Shown piece by piece: positions 32,617 to 42,952 of a stretch of DNA of 64,000 nucleotides. This stretch comes from Craterostigma plantagineum (taxonomy: Eukaryota > Streptophyta > Magnoliopsida > Lamiales > Linderniaceae): assembly GCA_027422505.1 (NCBI GenBank), contig JAPQWV010000419.1:248001-312000 (forward strand), written 5' to 3'. Under the pieces are notes generated by a model. That model made no database searches, was not told the origin of the DNA, and worked only from the letters and a program-made list of their open reading frames with translations. Numbering within the stretch: the first letter of the stretch is position 1; every line of letters starts with the position of its first letter. The position numbers were made by a program, and so were the translations under genes.

Positions 32617-32900
32617 TTTTTTACGCGTAATAACATCCATCGGGTATTAATTTTGCATTGAAGTGACGGTGTTACTTTCCACTAACTCTCAACACCTATG
32701 AATTACGCAAATCTCAATTTTGTAAAAAAATCACATGAATAGTGCTCCGTACTATATATATTTCGTCGAAAATACGGGGCATCTAGGACAGCGACGTTCA
32801 CGAACTGGCGTGGTTCCCGAGCAACGCGCCGGTCTTTGTTGCATACCTTCATTACATTTTCACCCGTACAAGCAGAACAACTACGCTCAATAAACTAAAC

Positions 32901-33017
32901 GGGTGCGATCATACCAGCACTAATGCACCGGATCCCATCAGAACTCCGAAGTTAAGCGTGCTTGGGCGAGAGTAGTACTAGGATGGGTGACCCCTGGGAA
33001 TTCCTCGTGTTGTCCAC
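32901..33017 (+). rRNA. 5S: 5S rRNA copy, class I
   Basis: GGGTGACCCCTGGG, one C short in box C. Confidence 0.93.
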
Positions 33018-33296
33018 TTTTTTACGCGTGATAACATCCCTCATGTATTAATTTTGCAATGAATTGACGGTTTACTTTCCACTCTCAACACCTATGGATT
33101 TTGCAAATCTAAATTTTGTAAAAAATCACATGAATAGTGCTCCATCCTATATATATTTCGTTGAAAATACGCAACATCTAGGACTACGACAGTTCACGAA
33201 CTGGCGTGGTTCCCGAGCAACGCGCCGATCTTTGTTGCATACCTTCATTACATTTTCACCCGTACAAGCAGAACAGCTACGCTCAATAAACTAAAA

Positions 33297-33413
33297 GGGT
33301 GCGATCATACAAGCACTTATGCACCGGATCCCATCAGAACTCCGAAGTTAAGCGTGCTTGGGCGAGAGTAGTACTAGGATGGGTGACCCCCGGGGATTCC
33401 TCGTGTTGTCCAC
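33297..33413 (+). rRNA. 5S: 5S rRNA copy, class I
   Basis: A at -1; ATACAAGCACTTATGC; GACCCCCGGGGATTCC. Confidence 0.92.
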
Positions 33414-33692
33414 TTTTTTACGCGTGATAACATCCCTCGTGTATTAATTTTGCAATGAATTGACGGTTTACTTTCCACTCTCAACACCTATGGATTTGGC
33501 AAATCTAAATTTTGTAAAAAATCACATGAATAGTGCTCCATCCTATATATATTTCGTTGAAAATACGCAACATCTAGGACTACGACAGTTCACGAACTGG
33601 CGTGGTTCCCGAGCAACGCGCCGATCTTTGTTGTATACCTTCATTACATTTTCACCCGTACAAGCAGAACAGCTACGCTCAATAAACTAAAC

Positions 33693-33810
33693 GGGTGCGA
33701 TCATACCAGCACTAATGCACCGGATCCCATCAGAACTCCGAAGTTAAGCGTGCTTGGGCGAGAGTGGTACTAGGATGGGTGACCCCCTGGGAATTCCTCG
33801 TGTTGTCCAC
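33693..33810 (+). rRNA. 5S: 5S rRNA copy, class I
   Basis: GAGTGGTACTAGG in the intermediate element region; otherwise consensus. Confidence 0.94.
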
Positions 33811-34089
33811 TTTTTTTACGCGTGATAACATCCCTCGTGTATTAATTTTGCAATGAATTGACGGTTTACTTTCCACTCTCAACACCTATGGATTTTGCAA
33901 ATCTAAATTTTGTAAAAAATCACATGAATAGTGCTCCATCCTATATATATTCGTTGAAAATACGCAACATCTAGGACTACGACAGTTCACGAACTGGCGT
34001 GGTTCCCGAGCAACGCGCCGATCTTTGTTGCATACCTTCATTACATTTTCACCCGTACAAGCAGAACAGCTACGCTCAATAAACTAAAC

Positions 34090-34207
34090 GGGTGCGATCA
34101 TACCAGCACTAATGCACCGGATCCCATCAGAACTCCGAAGTTAAGCGTGCTTGGGCGAGAGTAGTACTAGGATGGGTGACCCCCTGGGAATTCCTCGTGT
34201 TGTCCAC
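34090..34207 (+). rRNA. 5S: 5S rRNA copy, class I
   Basis: Array consensus; the T-run is five. Confidence 0.94.
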
Positions 34208-34485
34208 TTTTTACGCGTGATAACATCCCTCGTGTATTAATTTTGCAATGAATTGATGGTTTACTTTCCACTCTCAACACCTATGGATTTTGCAAATCTA
34301 AATTTTGTAAAAAATCACATGAATAGTGCTCCATCCTATATATATTTCGTTGAAAATACGCAACATCTAGGACTACGACAGTTCACGAACTGGCGTGGTT
34401 CCCGAGCAACGCGCCGATCTTTGTTGTATACCTTCATTACATTTTCACCCGTACAAGCAGAACAGCTACGCTCAATAAACTAAAC

Positions 34486-34602
34486 GGGTGCGATCATACC
34501 AGCACTAATGCACCGGATCCCATCAGAACTCCGAAGTTAAGCGTGCTTGGGCGAGAGTAGTACTAGGATGGGTGACCCCTGGGAATTCCTCGTGTTGTCC
34601 AC
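34486..34602 (+). rRNA. 5S: 5S rRNA copy, class I
   Basis: GGGTGACCCCTGGG, one C short. Confidence 0.93.
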
Positions 34603-34881
34603 TTTTTTACGCGTGATAACATCCCTCGTGTATTAATTTTGCAATGAATTGACGGTTTACTTTCCACTCTCAACACCTATGGATTTTGCAAATCTAAATT
34701 TTGTAAAAAATCACATGAATAGTGCTCCATCCTATATATATTTCGTTGAAAATACGCAACATCTAGGACTACGACAGTTCACGAACTGGCGTGGTTCCCG
34801 AGCAACGCGCCGATCTTTGTTGCATACCTTCATTACATTTTCACCCGTACAAGCAGAACAGCTACGCTCAATAAACTAAAC

Positions 34882-34999
34882 GGGTGCGATCATACCAGCA
34901 CTTATGCACCGGATCCCATCAGAACTCCGAAGTTAATCGTGCTTGGGCGAGAGTAGTACTAGGATGGGTGACCCCCTGGGAATTCCTCGTGTTGTCCAC
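34882..34999 (+). rRNA. 5S: 5S rRNA copy, class I
   Basis: CAGCACTTATGC; box A changed to GTTAATCGTG. Confidence 0.92.
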
Positions 35000-35276
35000 T
35001 TTTTACGCGTGATAACATCCCTCATGTATTAATTTTGCAATGAATTGACGGTTTACTTTCCACTCTCAACACCTATGGATTTGCAAATCTAAATTTTGTA
35101 AAAAATCACATGAATAGTGCTCCATCCTATATATATTTCGTTGAAAATACGCAACATCTAGGACTACGACAGTTCACGAACTGGCGTGGTTCCCGAGCAA
35201 CGCGCCGATCTTTGTTGTATACCTTCATTACATTTTCACCCGTACAAGCAGAACAGCTACGCTCAATAAACTAAAC

Positions 35277-35394
35277 GGGTGCGATCATACCAGCACTAAT
35301 GCACCGGATCCCATCAGAACTCCGAAGTTAAGCGTGCTTGGGCGAGAGTAGTACTAGGATGGGTGACCCCCTGGGAATTCCTCGTGTTGTCCAC
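35277..35394 (+). rRNA. 5S: 5S rRNA copy, class I
   Basis: Array consensus. Confidence 0.94.
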
Positions 35395-35673
35395 TTTTTT
35401 ACGCGTGATAACATCCCTCGTGTATTAATTTTGCAATGAATTGACGGTTTACTTTCCACTCTCAACACCTATGGATTTTGCAAATCTAAATTTTGTAAAA
35501 AATCACATGAATAGTGCTCCATCCTATATATATTTCGTTGAAAATACGCAACATCTAGGACTACGACAGTTCACGAACTGGCGTGGTTCCCGAGCAACGC
35601 GCCGATCTTTGTTGCATACCTTCATTACATTTTCACCCGTACAAGCAGAACAGCTACGCTCAATTAACTAAAC

Positions 35674-35791
35674 GGGTGCGATCATACCAGCACTAATGCA
35701 CCGGATCCCATCAGAACTCCGAAGTTAAGCGTGCTTGGGCGAGAGTAGTACTAGGATGGGTGACCCCCGGGGAATTCCTCGTGTTGTCCAC
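35674..35791 (+). rRNA. 5S: 5S rRNA copy, class I
   Basis: GACCCCCGGGG; the flank has CAATTAACTAAAC. Confidence 0.94.
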
Positions 35792-36039
35792 TTTTTACGC
35801 GTGATAACATCCTTCGTGTATTAATTTTGCAATGAATTGACGGTTTACTTTCCACTCTCAACACCTATGGATTTGGCAAATCTAAATTTTGTAAAAAATC
35901 ACATGAATAGTGCTCCATCCTATATATATTTCGTTGAAAATACGCAACATCTAGGACTACGACAGTTCACGAACTGGCGTGGTTCCCGAGCAACGCGCCG
36001 ATCTTTGTTGTATACCTTCATTACATTTTCACCCGTACA

Positions 36040-36069
36040 AGCAGAACAGCTACGCTCAATAAACTAAAC
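36040..36069 (+). promoter_or_regulatory. Upstream flank of 5S copy lacking the usual TATA-like element
   Basis: The 30 bases before the exemplar start contain AGAACAGCTACG then CTCAATAAACTAAAC. C is at -1, as in Arabidopsis 5S genes. No TATA-like motif is seen near -28 and no GC at -12; the nearest AT-rich stretch is AATAAACTAAA at about -12 to -2. A TATATATATTT tract lies about 150 bp upstream, too far for the known position. Confidence 0.5.
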
Positions 36070-36118
36070 GGGTGCGATCATACCAGCACTAATGCACCGG
36101 ATCCCATCAGAACTCCGA

Positions 36119-36133
36119 AGTTAAGCGTGCTTG
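36119..36133 (+). promoter_or_regulatory. Internal promoter box A, exemplar class I copy
   Basis: In the exemplar copy starting at 36070, nt 50-64 read AGTTAAGCGTGCTTG, matching plant 5S box A. In several copies of 14.3-26.5 kb the sequence just after it reads CTTGCGCGAG or CTTGCACGAG instead of CTTGGGCGAG. Position assignment follows the known plant 5S internal control region. Confidence 0.8.
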
Positions 36134-36135
36134 GG

Positions 36136-36141
36136 CGAGAG
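36136..36141 (+). promoter_or_regulatory. Internal promoter intermediate element, exemplar copy
   Basis: This is nt 67-72 of the copy starting at 36070, in CGAGAGTAGTA. It is intact in most copies. The truncated copies of the 1149-bp repeat have CGAGATTAGTA, a G-to-T change here. Confidence 0.7.
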
Positions 36142-36148
36142 TAGTACT

Positions 36149-36166
36149 AGGATGGGTGACCCCCTG
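36149..36166 (+). promoter_or_regulatory. Internal promoter box C, exemplar class I copy
   Basis: nt 80-97 read AGGATGGGTGACCCCCTG. The usual plant sequence has GACCTCC, so the array carries a T-to-C change. Class II copies have GGGTTAACCCC here. Box C is the main TFIIIA contact, so the two classes may differ in factor binding (inference). Confidence 0.75.
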
Positions 36167-36187
36167 GGAATTCCTCGTGTTGTCCAC

Positions 36188-36193
36188 TTTTTT
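36188..36193 (+). terminator. RNA polymerase III T-run terminator, exemplar class I copy
   Basis: Six T follow the 5S 3' end directly, then ACGCGTGATAAC. Nearly every unit has such a run of 4-7 T. Interrupted runs occur after the copies starting at 10489, 22940 and 46403. Confidence 0.85.
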
Positions 36194-36466
36194 ACGCGTG
36201 ATAACATCCCTCGTGTATTAATTTTGCAATGAATTGACGGTTTACTTTCCACTCTCAACACCTATGGATTTGGCAAATCTAAATTTTGTAAAAAATCACA
36301 TGAATAGTGCTCCATCCTATATATATTTCGTTGAAAATACGCAACATCTAGGACTACGACAGTTCACGAACTGGCGTGGTTCCCGAGCAACGCGCCGATC
36401 TTTGTTGCATACCTTCATTACATTTTCACCCGTACAAGCAGAACAGCTACGCTCAATAAACTAAAC
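36188..36466 (+). repeat. Exemplar intergenic spacer type B
   Basis: Diagnostic sites are CCTCGTGTATTAATTTTGC, GAATTGACGG, CCATCCTATATATATT and GGACTACGAC. B' (GGACACGAC) and B2 (GAAGTGACGG with GGACTCGAC) differ by a few bases. Spacer B dominates from 29.7 to 37.3 kb. Its strongly repeated open frame is not coding (see rejected items). Confidence 0.9.
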
Positions 36467-36584
36467 GGGTGCGATCATACCAGCACTAATGCACCGGATC
36501 CCATCAGAACTCCGAAGTTAAGCGTGCTTGGGCGAGAGTAGTACTAGGATGGGTGACCCCCTGGGAATTCCTCGTGTTGTCCAC
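36467..36584 (+). rRNA. 5S: 5S rRNA copy, class I
   Basis: Array consensus, as at 36070. Confidence 0.94.
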
Positions 36585-36863
36585 TTTTTTACGCGTGATA
36601 ACATCCCTCGTGTATTAATTTTGCAATGAATTGACGGTTTACTTTCCACTCTCAACACCTATGGATTTGGCAAATCTAAATTTTGTAAAAAATCACATGA
36701 ATAGTGCTCCATCCTATATATATTTCGTTGAAAATACGCAACATCTAGGACTACGACAGTTCACGAACTGGCGTGGTTCCCGAGCAACGCGCCGATCTTT
36801 GTTGTATACCTTCATTACATTTTCACCCGTACAAGCAGAACAGCTACGCTCAATAAACTAAAC

Positions 36864-36981
36864 GGGTGCGATCATACCAGCACTAATGCACCGGATCCCA
36901 TCAGAACTCCGAAGTTAAGCGTGCTTGGGCGAGAGTAGTACTAGGATGGGTGACCCCCTGGGAATTCCTCGTGTTGTCCAC
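36864..36981 (+). rRNA. 5S: 5S rRNA copy, class I
   Basis: Array consensus; exactly 397 bp after the previous copy. Confidence 0.94.
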
Positions 36982-37260
36982 TTTTTTACGCGTGATAACA
37001 TCCCTCGTGTATTAATTTTGCAATGAATTGACGGTTTACTCTCCACTCTCAACACCTATGGATTTGGCAAATCTAAATTTTGTAAAAAATCACATGAATA
37101 GTGCTCCATCCTATATATATTTCGTTGAAAATACGCAACATCTAGGACTACGACAGTTCACGAACTGGCGTGGTTCCCGAGCAACGCGCCGATCTTTGTT
37201 GTATACCTTCATTACATTTTCACCCGTACAAGCAGAACAGCTACGCTCAATAAACTAAAC

Positions 37261-37378
37261 GGGTGCGATCATACCAGCACTAATGCACCGGATCCCATCA
37301 GAACTCCGAAGTTAAGCGTGCTTGGGCGAGAGTGGTACTACGATGGGTGACCCCCTGGGAATTCCTCGTGTTGTCCAC
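37261..37378 (+). rRNA. 5S: 5S rRNA copy, class I
   Basis: GAGTGGTACTACGATGGG. Last unit of the homogeneous B run; spacer A follows. Confidence 0.94.
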
Positions 37379-37662
37379 TTTTTTACGCGTAATAACATCC
37401 ATCGGGTATTAATTTTGCATTGAAGTGACGGTGTTACTTTTCACTCACTCTCAACACCTATGAATTACGCAAATCTCAATTTTGTAAAAAAATCACATGA
37501 ATAGTGCTCCGTACTATATATATTTCGTCGAAAATACGGGACATCTAGGACAGCGACGTTCACGAACTGGCGTGGTTCCCGAGCAACGCGCCGGTCTTTG
37601 TTGCATACCTTCATTACATTTTCACCCGTACAAGCAGAACAACTACACTCAATTAACTAAAC
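37379..37662 (+). repeat. Exemplar intergenic spacer type A
   Basis: Spacer with T-run, GTAATAACATCCATCGGG, GAAGTGACGGTG, GAATTACGCAAATCTC, CCGTACTATATATATT, GTCGAAAATACGGG, CATTACATTTTCACCC and CAATTAACTAAACG before the next copy. Type A alternates with types B, C and D in the higher-order patterns. Confidence 0.9.
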
Positions 37663-37781
37663 GAGTGCGATCATACCAGCACTAATGCACCGGATCCCAT
37701 CAGAACTCCGAAGTTAAGCGTGCTTGGGCGAGAGTAGTACTAGGATTGGTTAACCCCTGGGAAGTCCTCGTGTTGCCCCCC
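37663..37781 (+). rRNA. 5S: 5S rRNA copy, class II (exemplar)
   Basis: Used as the reference class II copy. GAG start, GGATTGGTTAACCCCTGGG in box C, GGGAAGTCC as in usual plant 5S, and 3' end GTTGCCCCCC. In a helix I fold, A2 faces C117 and U4 faces C115; the other pairs hold. The GTGACC-to-TTAACC change in box C is shared by nearly all class II copies and makes a GTTAAC palindrome. Confidence 0.94.
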
Positions 37782-37787
37782 TTTTTT
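37782..37787 (+). terminator. T-run terminator, exemplar class II copy
   Basis: Six T directly after GTTGCCCCCC, followed by ACGCG. Confidence 0.8.
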
Positions 37788-38058
37788 ACGCGTTATAACA
37801 TCCCTCGAGTATTAATTGTGCAATGAAGTGACGGTGTTACTTTACACTCTCAACACCTATGGATTTTGCAAATCTAAATTTTGTAAAAAATCACATGAAT
37901 AGTGCTCCATAATATATATTTCGTTGAAAATACGCAACATCTAGGACTGCGACAGTTCACGAACTGGCGTGGTCCCCGAGCAACGCGCCGATCTTTGTTG
38001 CATACCTTCATTACATTTTCACCCGTACAAGCAGAACAGCTACGCTCAATAACTAAAC

Positions 38059-38175
38059 GGGTGCGATCATACCAGCACTAATGCACCGGATCCCATCAGA
38101 ACTCCGAAGTTAAGCGTGCTTGGGCGAGAGTAGTACTAGGATGGGTGACCCCCGGGAATTCCTCATGTTGTCCAC
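38059..38175 (+). rRNA. 5S: 5S rRNA copy, class I
   Basis: GACCCCCGGGAATTCCTCATG, one base short. Spacer A follows. Confidence 0.93.
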
Positions 38176-38457
38176 TTTTTACGCGTAATAACATCCATCA
38201 GGTATTAATTTTGCATTGAAGTGACGGTGTTACTTTCCACTAACTCTCAACACCTATGAATTACGCAAATCTCAATTTTGTAAATAATCACATGAATAGT
38301 GCTCCGTACTATATATATTTCGTCGAAAATACGGGTCATCTAGGACAGCGACGTTCACGAACTGGCGTGGTTCCCGAGCAACGCGTCGGTCTTTGTTGCA
38401 TACCTTCATTACATTTTCACCCGTACAAGCAGAACAACTACGCTCAATAAACTAAAC

Positions 38458-38575
38458 GGGTGCGATCATACCAGCACTAATGCACCGGATCCCATCAGAA
38501 CTCCGAAGTTAAGCGTGCTTGGGCGAGAGTAGTACTAGGATGGGTGACCCCCTGGGAATTCCTCGTGTTGTCCAC
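38458..38575 (+). rRNA. 5S: 5S rRNA copy, class I
   Basis: Array consensus. Spacer B follows. Confidence 0.94.
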
Positions 38576-38853
38576 TTTTTTACGCGTGATAACATCCTCG
38601 TGTATTAATTTTGCAATGAATTGACGGTTTACTTTCCACTCTCAACACCTATGGATTTTGCAAATCTAAATTTTGTAAAAAATCACATGAATAGTGCTCC
38701 ATCCTATATATATTTCGTTGAAAATACGCAACATCTAGGACTACGACAGTTCACGAACTGGCGTGGTTCCCGAGCAACGCGCCGATCTTTGTTGCATACC
38801 TTCATTACATTTTCACCCGTACAAGCAGAACAGCTACGCTCAATAAACTAAAC

Positions 38854-38970
38854 GGGTGCGATCATACCAGCACTAATGCACCGGATCCCATCAGAACTCC
38901 GAAGTTAAGCGTGCTTGGGCGAGAGTGGTACTAGGATGGGTGACCCCCGGGAATTCCTCGTGTTGTCCAC
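38854..38970 (+). rRNA. 5S: 5S rRNA copy, class I
   Basis: GAGTGGTACTAGG; GACCCCCGGGAATTCC. The next spacer starts as B, then turns A-like (GATTACGCAAATCTC), a visible crossover. Confidence 0.93.
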
Positions 38971-39249
38971 TTTTTACGCGTGATAACATCCCTCGTGTAT
39001 TAATTTTGCAATGAATTGACGGTTTACTTTCCACTCTCAACACCTATGATTACGCAAATCTCAATTTTGTAAAAAAAATCACATGAATAGTGCTCCATAC
39101 TATATATATTTCGTTGAAAATACGCAACATCTAGGACAGCGACAGTTCACGAACTGGCGTGGTTCCCGAGCAACGCGCCGATCTTTGTTGCATACCTTCA
39201 TTACATTTTCACCCGTACAAGCAGAACAACTACACTCAATTAACTAAAC

Positions 39250-39367
39250 GAGTGCGATCATACCAGCACTATGCACCGGATCCCATCAGAACTCCGAAGT
39301 TAAGCGTGCTTGGGCGAGAGTAGTACTAGGATGGGTTAACCCCTGAGAAGTCCTCGTGTTGCCCCCC
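39250..39367 (+). rRNA. 5S: 5S rRNA copy, class II
   Basis: One base lost in CAGCACTATGCACC; CCTGAGAAGTCC. Spacer B2 follows. Confidence 0.92.
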
Positions 39368-39645
39368 TTTTTTACGCGTGATAACATCCCTCGAGTATTA
39401 ATTGTGCAATGAAGTGACGGTGTTACTTTCCACTCTCAACACCTATGGATTTTGCAAATCTAAATTTTGTAAAAAATCACATGAATAGTGCTCCATACTA
39501 TATATATTTCGTTGAAAATACGCAACATCTAGGACTCGACAGTTCACGAACTGGCGTGGTCCCCGAGCAACGCGCCGATCTTTGTTGCATACCTTCATTA
39601 CATTTTCACCCGTACAAGCAGAATAGCTACGCTCAATAACTAAAC

Positions 39646-39763
39646 GGGTGCGATCATACCAGCACTAATGCACCGAATCCCATCAGAACTCCGAAGTTAA
39701 GCGTGCTTGGGCGAGAGTAGTACTAGGATGGGTGACCCCCGGGGAATTCCTCGTGTTGTCCAC
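39646..39763 (+). rRNA. 5S: 5S rRNA copy, class I
   Basis: ACCGAATCCC; GACCCCCGGGG. Confidence 0.94.
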
Positions 39764-40046
39764 TTTTTACGCGTAATAACATCCATCGGGTATTAATTTT
39801 GCATTGAAGTGACGGTGTTACTTTCCACTAACTCTCAACACCTATGAATTACGCAAATCTCAATTTTGTAAAAAAATCACATGAATAGTGCTCCGTACTA
39901 TATATATTTCGTCGAAAATACGGGACATCTAGGACAGCGACGTTCACGAACTGGCGTGGTTCCCGAGCAACGCGCCGGTCTTTGTTGCATACCTTCATTA
40001 CATTTTCACCCGTACAAGCAGAACAACTACGCTCAATAAACTAAAC

Positions 40047-40164
40047 GGGTGCGATCATACCAGCACTAATGCACCGGATCCCATCAGAACTCCGAAGTTA
40101 AGCGTGCTTGGGCGAGAGTAGTACTAGGATGGGTGACCCCCTGGGAATTCCTCGTGTTGTCCAC
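40047..40164 (+). rRNA. 5S: 5S rRNA copy, class I
   Basis: Array consensus. Confidence 0.94.
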
Positions 40165-40443
40165 TTTTTTACGCGTGATAACATCCCTCGTGTATTAATT
40201 TTGCAATGAATTGACGGTTTACTTTCCACTCTCAACACCTATGGATTTTGCAAATCTAAATTTTGTAAAAAATCACATGAATAGTGCTCCATCCTATATA
40301 TATTTCGTTGAAAATACGCAACATCTAGGACTACGACAGTTCACGAACTGGCGTGGTTCCCGAGCAACGCGCCGATCTTTGTTGCATACCTTCATTACAT
40401 TTTCACCCGTACAAGCAGAACAGCTACGCTCAATAAACTAAAC

Positions 40444-40561
40444 GGGTGCGATCATACAAGCACTAATGCACCGGATCCCATCAGAACTCCGAAGTTAAGC
40501 GTGCTTGGGCGAGAGTAGTACTAGGATGGGTGACCCCCTGGGAATTCCTCGTGTTGTCCAC
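40444..40561 (+). rRNA. 5S: 5S rRNA copy, class I
   Basis: ATACAAGCACTAATGC. Spacer B' follows. Confidence 0.94.
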
Positions 40562-40839
40562 TTTTTTACGCGTGATAACATCCCTCGTGTATTAATTTTG
40601 CAATGAATTGACGGTTTACTTTCCACTCTCAACACCTATGGATTTTGCAAATCTAAATTTTGTAAAAAATCACATGAATAGTGCTCCATCCTATATATAT
40701 TTCGTTGAAAATACGCAACATCTAGGACACGACAGTTCACGAACTGGCGTGGTTCCCGAGCAACGCGCCGATCTTTGTTGTATACCTTCATTACATTTTC
40801 ACCCGTACAAGCAGAACGACTACGCTCAATTAACTAAAC

Positions 40840-40962
40840 GGTTGCGATCATACCAGCACTAATGCACCGGATCGATCCCATCAGAACTCCGAAGTTAAGC
40901 GTGCTTGGGCGAGAGTAGTACTACGATGGGTGACCCCCTGGGAATTCCTCGTGTTGCCCCCC
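40840..40962 (+). rRNA. 5S: 5S rRNA copy, class I box C with class II tail, four-base duplication
   Basis: GGTTGCGATC start; GGATCGATCCC carries an extra GATC in loop B; ACTACGATGGG; tail GTTGCCCCCC. Confidence 0.9.
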
Positions 40963-41244
40963 TTTTTTACGCGTAATAACATCCATCGGGTATTAATTTT
41001 GAATTGAAGTGACGGTGTTACTTTCACTCACTCTCAACACCTATGAATTACACAAATCTCAATTTTGTAAAAAATCACATGAATAGTGCTCCGTACTATA
41101 TATATTTCGTCGAAAATACGGGACATCTAGGACAGCGACGTTCACGAACTGGCGTGGTTCCCGAGCAACGCGCCGGTCTTTGTTGCATACCTTCATTACA
41201 TTTTCACCCGTACAAGCAGAACAACTACGCTCAATAAACTAAAC

Positions 41245-41363
41245 GAGTGCGATCATACCAGCACTAATGCACCGGATCCCATCAGAACTCCGAAGTTAAG
41301 CGTGCTTGGGCGAGAGTAGTACTAGGATGGGTTAACCCCTGGGAATTCCTCGTGTTGTCCCCC
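41245..41363 (+). rRNA. 5S: 5S rRNA copy, mixed class
   Basis: GAG start and GGGTTAACCCC, then GGGAATTCC and GTTGTCCCCC. Confidence 0.92.
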
Positions 41364-41641
41364 TTTTTTACGCGTGATAACATCCCTCGAGTATTAATTG
41401 TGCAATGAAGTGACGGTGTTACTTTCCACTCTCAACACCTATGGATTTTGCAAATCTAAATTTTGTAAAAAATCACATGAATAGTGCTCCATACTATATA
41501 TATTTCGTTGAAAATACGCAACATCTAGGACTCGACAGTTCACGAACTGGCGTGGTTCCCGAGCAACGCGCCGATCTTTGTTGCATACCTTCATTACATT
41601 TCACCCGTACAAGCAGAACAGCTACGCTCAATAAACTAAAC

Positions 41642-41758
41642 GGGTGCGATCATACAAGCACTTATGCACCGGATCCCATCAGAACTCCGAAGTTAAGCGT
41701 GCTTGGGCGAGAGTAGTACTAGGATGGGTGACCCCCGGGAATTCCTCGTGTTGTCCAC
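41642..41758 (+). rRNA. 5S: 5S rRNA copy, class I
   Basis: ATACAAGCACTTATGC; GACCCCCGGGAATTCC. Confidence 0.92.
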
Positions 41759-42034
41759 TTTTTACGCGTGATAACATCCCTCGTGTATTAATTTTGCAAT
41801 GAATTGACGGTTTACTTTCCACTCTCAACACCTATGGATTTTGCAAATCTAATTTTGTAAAAAATCACATGAATAGTGCTCCATCCTATATATATTTCGT
41901 TGAAAATACGCAACATCTAGGACACGACAGTTCACGAACTGGCGTGGTTCCCGAGCAACGCGCCGATCTTTGTTGTATACCTTCATTACATTTTCACCCG
42001 TACAAGCAGAACAGCTACGCTCAATTAACTAAAC

Positions 42035-42153
42035 GGGTGCGATCATACCAGCACTAATGCACCGGATCCCATCAGAACTCCGAAGTTAAGCGTGCTTGGG
42101 CGAGAGTAGTACTAGGATGGGTGACCCCCTGGGAATTCCTCGTGTTTGCCCAC
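42035..42153 (+). rRNA. 5S: 5S rRNA copy, class I with altered tail
   Basis: Tail GTGTTTGCCCAC, one T longer. Spacer A follows. Confidence 0.92.
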
Positions 42154-42436
42154 TTTTTTACGCGTAATAACATCCATCGGGTATTAATTTTGCATTGAAG
42201 TGACGGTGTTACTTTCCACTCACTCTCAACACCTATGAATTACGCAAATCTCAATTTTGTAAAAAATCACATGAATAGTGCTCCGTACTATATATATTTC
42301 GTCGAAAATACGGGACATCTAGGACAGCGACGTTCACGAACTGGCGTGGTTCCCGAGCAACGCGCCGGTCTTTGTTGCATACCTTCATTACATTTTCACC
42401 CGTACAAGCAGAACAACTACACTCAATTAACTAAAC

Positions 42437-42552
42437 GAGTGCGATCACCAGCACTAATGCACCGGATCCCATCAGAACTCCGAAGTTAAGCGTGCTTGGG
42501 CGAGAGTAGTACTAGGATGGGTTAACCCCTGGGAAGTCCTCGTGTTGCCCCC
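42437..42552 (+). rRNA. 5S: 5S rRNA copy, class II
   Basis: TA lost in GATCACCAGC. Spacer A-like (GATTTACGC) follows. Confidence 0.92.
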
Positions 42553-42834
42553 TTTTTTACGCGTGATAACATCCATCGGGTATTAATTTTGCATGAAGTG
42601 ACGGTGTTACTTTTCACTCACTCTCAACACCTATGATTTACGCAAATCTCAATTTTGTAAAAAATCACATGAATAGTGCTCCATACTATATATATTTCGT
42701 CGAAAATACGCAACATCTAGGACAGCGACGATCACGAACTGGCGTGGTTCCCGAGCAACGCGTCGGTCTTTGTTGCATACCTTCATTACATTTTCACCCG
42801 TACAAGCAGAACAGCTACGCTCAATAAACTAAAC

Positions 42835-42952
42835 GGGTGCGATCATACCAGCACTAATGCACCGGATCCCATCAGAACTCCGAAGTTAAGCGTGCTTGGG
42901 CGAGAGTAGTACTAGGATGGGTGACCCCCTGGGAATTCCTCGTGTTGTCCAC
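42835..42952 (+). rRNA. 5S: 5S rRNA copy, class I
   Basis: Array consensus. Spacer B follows. Confidence 0.94.

Larger units (their letters stand above)
36070..36187 (+). rRNA. 5S: 5S rRNA copy, class I (exemplar)
   Basis: Used as the reference class I copy. 118 bases from GGGTGCGATCATACCAGC to CCTCGTGTTGTCCAC. It agrees with plant 5S rRNA through nt 1-92, then differs at GACCCCC (usual GACCTCC), GGGAATTCC (usual GGGAAGTCC) and the 3' end GTCCAC (usual GCACCC). In a helix I fold, G2 faces A117, U4 faces C115 and G5 faces U114, so the stem is weak. Boxes A, intermediate and C are recognisable, and a T-run of six follows. Could be a functional variant or one member of a degenerate array. Confidence 0.95.
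27339..37660 (+). repeat. Homogeneous block of mostly B-type 5S units
   Basis: Twenty-six units, nearly all class I. From 29,727 to 37,261 spacers are B except one A after 32499. Units 35674-37261 are almost identical and exactly 396-397 bp apart. This contrasts with the mixed blocks on either side and suggests recent local homogenisation. Confidence 0.8.
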
